Below, one piece after another: positions 61,301-64,000 of a stretch of DNA of 64,000 bases. The stretch covers positions 1 through 64,000 of the forward strand of contig CP129491.1 of the NCBI GenBank assembly GCA_030584105.1. Direction: 5' to 3'. The notes beneath the pieces were generated by a model. The model was given only the letters and a program-made list of their open reading frames with translations, had not been told where the DNA came from and searched no databases. Numbering within the stretch: the stretch's first letter is position 1; every line of letters starts with the position of its first letter. The stretch comes from UTCHB3 sp002050155 (GTDB taxonomy: Bacteria; Bacteroidota; Ignavibacteria; Ignavibacteriales; Ignavibacteriaceae). The translations under genes were made by a program, and so were the position numbers.

Positions 61301-61468
61301 AGTATTCAGACTGTTTACAACAACTCGAATACTTATCTGCCCACCCGGCAGAAAGGTGAGCCACTCTTCCGCTTTTTAGGATTCGCCTCCTACGAGGAAA
61401 TGGCAGAAACGGTGATAGAAACAATGAAAAAAAACAATAAATTTTTCCAACAGAAACTTAGAGGATAA
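58337..61468 (+). CDS. glnE: Glutamine synthetase adenylyltransferase GlnE with two repeat insertions
   Basis: 1043 residues from GTG 58337; the true start may be 26 codons earlier (see 58247-58261). Two nucleotidyltransferase domains with the GlnE motifs GKLGGGELNYSSDIDLMV (about 245) and GIAGSFSAGKMHLFSDIDLF (about 705), each carrying the Asp-x-Asp metal site. Known role: adds and removes AMP on glutamine synthetase under P-II control. Two in-frame insertions: residues about 188-232 (HSEERTELSIKGTAHSEEGT, 42-bp repeats) and 912-960 (FGSSLGGDV, 51-bp repeats). Stop overlaps the next ATG (TAATG), so DUF2723 is translationally coupled. Confidence 0.92.
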   Translation: MAVGFLSPEETEILLAHLQTEVQKHNFHRGSGNNFLRIIESSFNRAALLHDLLRYPAHLETLVTIATNSNYLTDILVRDPGFVYQIFDSSHLEAIIEPAFYREMIFASLFRLRKTTAKIKAIKSAKRREILATGVKDLLGYLDLRRATSEMSVVAKTLTEALFLLALSETCQKFGIYQFSFEDFARGNHSSEKGAELSEKGTAHSEERTELSIKGTAHSEEGTILPKESTELFRKLTGFAVICLGKLGGGELNYSSDIDLMVIFEENFTLPNGKEYYELLQEAIILFTDWAVNISEGGYLFRVDFRLRPDGSAAPLARTFRDTILYYETRGEDWERQMLIKAGYLCGNRALYDRFISAVTPFIYPANFFRSPLKQIATLRNEMVKSLGDEQNVKLFKGGIRDVEFSVQALQLLYGGKIKGLRTGNTLLAISNLEEFSILSPEEAEKLREGYIFLRKIEHYLQLMNDTQTHTIPAEGEMLQSLAVFFGFETIDDFSEKLETVRQWIRGVYKSVVGNSNAEFSAEKDISFFKDMKSARKNLSFLRTGSGPVEMKEFDTRTSGLWDEIEDRFLDKLRASFFPDRALQNFTRVINRTPFPSYWYDSMRKDFFLESVLRLCEYSEFSVDLLVQDGSLEDLVISGKLFEKSAPEEDFALSARALLFLVAARFTLGLIDVDEVSFCLSAALGEKIKRLIGSKYRVPEGCFIGIAGSFSAGKMHLFSDIDLFVVVDDCENQTKTEEWFLALLEDIRSLIAPLKADCRLRPEGGSSRLVWDIGAYRRYFEKRVAVWELQSLTKVSFLAGDENLYNAFFDLYLQKLATLDNLTVKREIVEMRKKLYPKALVGSTPQIDLLKGSGGTTDVDFVDQYLLLLNPEYLKFPVLKRSFFAGEGFREFANKDVQRGGFNSEPGGRKTGNAEHRAFGSSLGGDVVGNFEHGEFGSSLGGDVPKKAEHGEFREGLSEGISEQFRLPEGKEYTELAATLRFLRKVRLSIQTVYNNSNTYLPTRQKGEPLFRFLGFASYEEMAETVIETMKKNNKFFQQKLRG
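58933..58999. repeat. 42-bp-period repeat inside glnE
   Basis: 58933-58957 and 58975-58999 share 25 identical bases; the longer 42-base unit extends about 2.5 copies from 58925 to 59030. In frame (14 residues per unit). Confidence 0.93.
61070..61213. repeat. 51-bp tandem repeat inside glnE
   Basis: Units 61070-61120, 61121-61171 and a partial one to 61213; each codes for 17 residues (EHGEFGSSLGGDV core). In frame. Confidence 0.93.
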
Positions 61469-63582
61469 TGGATTTCGTAAAAAAATACTACGCCGGTTTA
61501 ACCACAATTGTGGTGTTTTTCGTCTATTTTTCAACTATGGCGCCCTCGGTGCTGCAGATTGATACGGGTGAACTGGCAACTGCGCAGGCAGTTCTTGGGA
61601 TTGCTCACCCGACGGGGTACCCGCTTTTTACGATGTTGGGTTATCTCTTTTCGTTGTTGCCTTTGCCGTTTACCGTTATCTATAATCTGAACATTTTTGC
61701 CTCACTTACTACCGCTGTTGGGGTATATTTTTTCATTAAAACGGTTGCCTTTATCCTCGAAAATTTTGCCGAATTTCAAGGAGCACCAAAACATGTAAAA
61801 AAGAAAGCCGGGGTTAAAAAAACGCATAAACAGAGTAAAACCGAACGAAATGCGGGTTCAATAAGCGGGGGTTCAACAAGTGCGGGTTCAACAAGTGCGG
61901 GTTCAACGAGCGGGGGTTCAATAAGCGGGGGTTCAATAAGTGCGGTCTCAACAAGTGCAGGAGAGGTTTCAAACATAAACATTTTGTTTTCCGTTGCGGG
62001 CGGCTTGATTTTGGGTTTCAGTAAAACATTCTGGTTTCAAAGCACATCCGTTGAGGTATATTCGCTTCATTTAGCGTTGATTTCTGCGGCGTTATATACA
62101 CTGATTCGTGCTTATGTTGGTGTGCGTGCGAAAAAAGATTCTTTGGCATCTCAGTTGGTTGAGGGAGGGTCTTCCGACTTTTCCGGTGGAAACAGGATTA
62201 ATTCCGGGCTTTTTAATGTTAACTCTCCGATAGCGGGGTGGCTCCTTTTTGCATTTGTGCTGGCGTTGGCGTTCAGCAATCATCTTACAACAATTTTGAT
62301 AATCCCGGCAACGGCGCTGCTTTTCTTCCTTAGGTTTGGATTCAAGCGGGAAGGATGGATCACTTTGGTAAAAATGCTGGCGCTTTTTTTTCCTGTTTTG
62401 ATACTTATTTACCTGTATCTTCCAATCCGCGCAGAGATGAAACCACTTCTAAACTGGGGAAACCCGACAGATTTAGAACACTTCATGCGACATTTTCTTG
62501 GTAAGCAATATCAGGTTTGGCTTTTTAGTTCTTCGCAGGCTGCGGCAAAGAATTTTGGGAATTTCTTCAAAGGGTTGCCGGGCGAGTTTTATCTCTCGCT
62601 AATTCCGGTGTTGTTAGGGGTGTTCTACTTGTGGGTGCGCTCAGGCAGACTTTTGGTGTTTGCACTGCTTCTGATTTTTGGAACGGTGTTATATTCAATC
62701 AACTATGATATCGTTGACCTTGACTCATATTTTCTCCTTGCATATTTTGGTCTTGCGCTTCTTGCGGTGTTTGGTTTGCAGTTTATCTATGAAAAAGGGA
62801 GAAATTTTGCCGGAACGGCGGTTGCTTTTGCGGCTTTAGTTTTGGTTCAGGTTGGCGCTCTTTATGCTGAAACGAACCAAAGCAATAACCTGATTTTCGA
62901 GCAATACACCAAAGAAATTTTGGATAAATCGCCCAAACACAGCATTATTTTATCGTATCAGTGGGATTTTTGGCTATCGGCTTCATATTATTTTCAGTTT
63001 GTTGAGGGGCAACGGAAAGATGTGGTGGTTGTTGATAAAGAGCTTCTGCGTCGTTCGTGGTATTACGGTCAGTTGGAGACCTGCTACCCTTCATTTTTGT
63101 CTTCTTTCAGGCGGGAAGCGGAGATTTTCAAAAAGGAAGTGGTGCCTTTCGAGAGAGAGATTCCCTACGATGGGATGGTGATTGACAGGGCTTACAGAAA
63201 TGTTATCTCGGCTATACTTCTGAATAATCTGAAGGATAAACCCGTTTTCATTGGGCCCGAATTGGTTGATAAGGAATTGGCGAACAGGGAAATTGAGCTG
63301 CCGGATAGCCTTCAGTTGGTACCTTATATGTTTATGTATCGGTTGAGCGATTCGAAAGATTATATCCCAGCACCCGATCCCGATTTTCACTTTGAGACCG
63401 GCGGTGTGAGGAATATTTACACCGATCAACTGCAAAATATTGTCGGCACCATGTTGCTTAAGCGGGTTAGGTATGAATTGGCATTTAACAAACATGACAG
63501 AGCAAAAGTATATCTGGATAAAATTAAACAGGATTTCCCGGAGACAGTTGTTCCGCCTGAAATTTTGGAGAAGGTGAAATAG
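61468..63582 (+). CDS. DUF2723 membrane protein (probable glycosyltransferase-fold)
   Basis: 704 residues. Opening MAPSVLQIDTGELATAQAVL and HPTGYPLFTMLGYLFSLLP are the DUF2723 signature, with the acidic DTGEL resembling the catalytic loop of GT-C membrane glycosyltransferases. About ten membrane helices (for example TTILIIPATALLFFLRF, LVFALLLIFGTVLYSI). C-terminal soluble part (about 480-700). Residues about 129-163 are a (GSTSA/GSISG)-type repeat, encoded by seven 15-bp units, inside a polar loop between helices. Substrate unknown; family members in Bacteroidota are thought to act on O-glycans of exported proteins, which is not shown here. Coupled to glnE by a TAATG overlap; last codons duplicated at 63621-63657. 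Confidence 0.9.
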   Translation: MDFVKKYYAGLTTIVVFFVYFSTMAPSVLQIDTGELATAQAVLGIAHPTGYPLFTMLGYLFSLLPLPFTVIYNLNIFASLTTAVGVYFFIKTVAFILENFAEFQGAPKHVKKKAGVKKTHKQSKTERNAGSISGGSTSAGSTSAGSTSGGSISGGSISAVSTSAGEVSNINILFSVAGGLILGFSKTFWFQSTSVEVYSLHLALISAALYTLIRAYVGVRAKKDSLASQLVEGGSSDFSGGNRINSGLFNVNSPIAGWLLFAFVLALAFSNHLTTILIIPATALLFFLRFGFKREGWITLVKMLALFFPVLILIYLYLPIRAEMKPLLNWGNPTDLEHFMRHFLGKQYQVWLFSSSQAAAKNFGNFFKGLPGEFYLSLIPVLLGVFYLWVRSGRLLVFALLLIFGTVLYSINYDIVDLDSYFLLAYFGLALLAVFGLQFIYEKGRNFAGTAVAFAALVLVQVGALYAETNQSNNLIFEQYTKEILDKSPKHSIILSYQWDFWLSASYYFQFVEGQRKDVVVVDKELLRRSWYYGQLETCYPSFLSSFRREAEIFKKEVVPFEREIPYDGMVIDRAYRNVISAILLNNLKDKPVFIGPELVDKELANREIELPDSLQLVPYMFMYRLSDSKDYIPAPDPDFHFETGGVRNIYTDQLQNIVGTMLLKRVRYELAFNKHDRAKVYLDKIKQDFPETVVPPEILEKVK
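61852..61956. repeat. 15-bp tandem repeat inside the DUF2723 gene, seven copies
   Basis: Seven units of GCGGGTTCAACAAGT type, 61852-61956, each coding for five residues (AGSTS/GGSIS). Confidence 0.97.
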
Positions 63583-63657
63583 TAATTAGGCGTCCTGCTT
63601 CGCCCGGCTTTCAGGTACTATGTTCCGCCTGAAATTTTAGAGAAGGTTAGATAGTAA
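63549..63657. repeat. Tail duplication of the DUF2723 gene
   Basis: 63549-63585 (last codons and stop) and 63621-63657 match with few changes, period 72. The spacer carries TCCTGCTTCGCCCG (63593-63606), shared with the epimerase tail duplication. Confidence 0.93.
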
Positions 63658-63689
63658 CCTTAATAGTGTAAGTAAGAATTTCGAAAATT

Positions 63690-63775
63690 CCCGATTTTGG
63701 GGTGCAGAGACACGATTTCGTGCCAAAGGTTCCGTTTATGGGATTGCAGATCCCATTTACGGGAAAAAAAGCAAA
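63690..63775. repeat. Candidate REP-like element with nested palindromes
   Basis: GCAGAGACACGATTTCGTGCC holds the palindrome CACGATTTCGTG (one central T/A offset); then TGGGATTGCAGATCCCA (hairpin TGGGAT/ATCCCA) flanked by GTTTA/ATTTAC and a short A run. Its form resembles dispersed palindromic elements, but I see only one copy here. Confidence 0.45.
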
Positions 63776-63834
63776 ACCCCCTAAACAGGGCAATTTAAAC
63801 AGATGATTAATATTTAGATAACAGGAAAAAGAAA

Positions 63835-64000
63835 ATGTTTGATAAAATTAAAAAATTAGACCCGACCGGGCAGTTTGAAGTTCTCAAAAAATCTGCCGAT
63901 CAGGTGGAGGATGCCCTTAACAATCATTTTGATCTGAGGCTTGGGGATGGCGGTGGGGTTTCTTCTGCCGGTAGGTTGGGTTCTTCATCGCTCGGGGAGG
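63835..64000 (+). CDS. Start of a probable phosphoglucose/phosphomannose isomerase-like gene, cut by the window end
   Basis: 55 residues visible from ATG 63835 (ACAGGAAAAAG upstream): MFDKIKKLDPTGQFEVLKKS then ADQVEDALNNHFDL. This opening resembles archaeal/Bacteroidota-type bifunctional phosphoglucose/phosphomannose isomerases of the SIS family, but the fragment is too short to be sure. From residue 37 on it becomes Gly/Ser-rich (GDGGGVSSAGRLGSSSLGE), again the low-complexity type of insertion seen in other genes here. Confidence 0.5.
   Translation, partial: MFDKIKKLDPTGQFEVLKKSADQVEDALNNHFDLRLGDGGGVSSAGRLGSSSLGE

Noticed and set aside
1..64000. tRNA or rRNA genes
   Set aside because: I found no stretch with tRNA arms or conserved rRNA sequence; a covariance-model scan would be needed to exclude small RNAs.
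1..64000. Insertion sequences or integrated phage
   Set aside because: No transposase, integrase or phage structural gene recognised; the repeats seen are local, not flanked by element genes.

Overview
This window looks like the chromosome of a free-living member of the Ignavibacteria (Bacteroidota/Chlorobi group). That placement is inferred, not computed. It rests on several large secreted proteins that end in type IX secretion (T9SS) sorting domains with the QNYPNPFNP motif, Ycf48/BNR propeller repeats before those domains, a one-protein hybrid two-component system, a PorW/SprE-like TPR lipoprotein candidate, a DUF2723 membrane protein and a long KamA-type radical SAM enzyme.

Layout. 1-4341 (minus): front half of a type I-B CRISPR-Cas operon (cas6-cas8b-cas7-cas5, cas5 cut by the window edge; no array in view). 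4703-8932 (minus): a long and an internally deleted copy of a Ycf48-repeat T9SS cargo, each with its own terminator. 9101-11309: a small exported protein, then an HPt plus response-regulator/PP2C phosphatase pair. 11461-16935: metH, divergent hldD-like epimerase and a hyperacidic Asp/Phe protein. 17139-23972: hybrid two-component regulator and another T9SS cargo. 24363-31548 (plus): S9 peptidase, DUF1232 protein, recN, hemW-like, trxB. 31985-36602: small membrane protein, ECF sigma/anti-sigma pair with a candidate autoregulatory promoter, ferredoxin, FAD oxidoreductase. 36665-40701 (plus): metallo-beta-lactamase-fold hydrolase, queG, rlmN, SpoU methyltransferase. 40831-49404 (minus): AlbA_2 protein, TPR lipoprotein, P-II, secA, KamA-like protein. 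49936-57861 (minus): FG-GAP and BNR-type T9SS cargos, a frameshifted signal-peptide gene and a lipoprotein. 58259-64000 (plus): glnE coupled to a DUF2723 gene, then the start of a probable sugar-phosphate isomerase.

Functional links: P-II (44009) and GlnE (58337) belong to nitrogen control; SecA feeds the many exported proteins; the ECF pair, the HPt/PP2C pair and the hybrid kinase give three separate signalling routes.

The most unusual signal is not one gene but a mutational style seen throughout. (a) Core enzymes (GlnE, HemW, the FAD oxidoreductase, DUF2723, Cas7) carry in-frame low-complexity or tandem-repeat insertions. (b) The last codons of at least eight genes reappear once or twice just downstream as decaying tail copies. 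(c) Secreted paralogues have lost hundreds of residues in frame at short repeats. (d) A poly-C8 tract puts a signal peptide out of frame. (e) Two genes have a well-placed Shine-Dalgarno facing a non-start codon. Together these suggest strong slippage and tandem duplication activity, which would be worth testing genome-wide.
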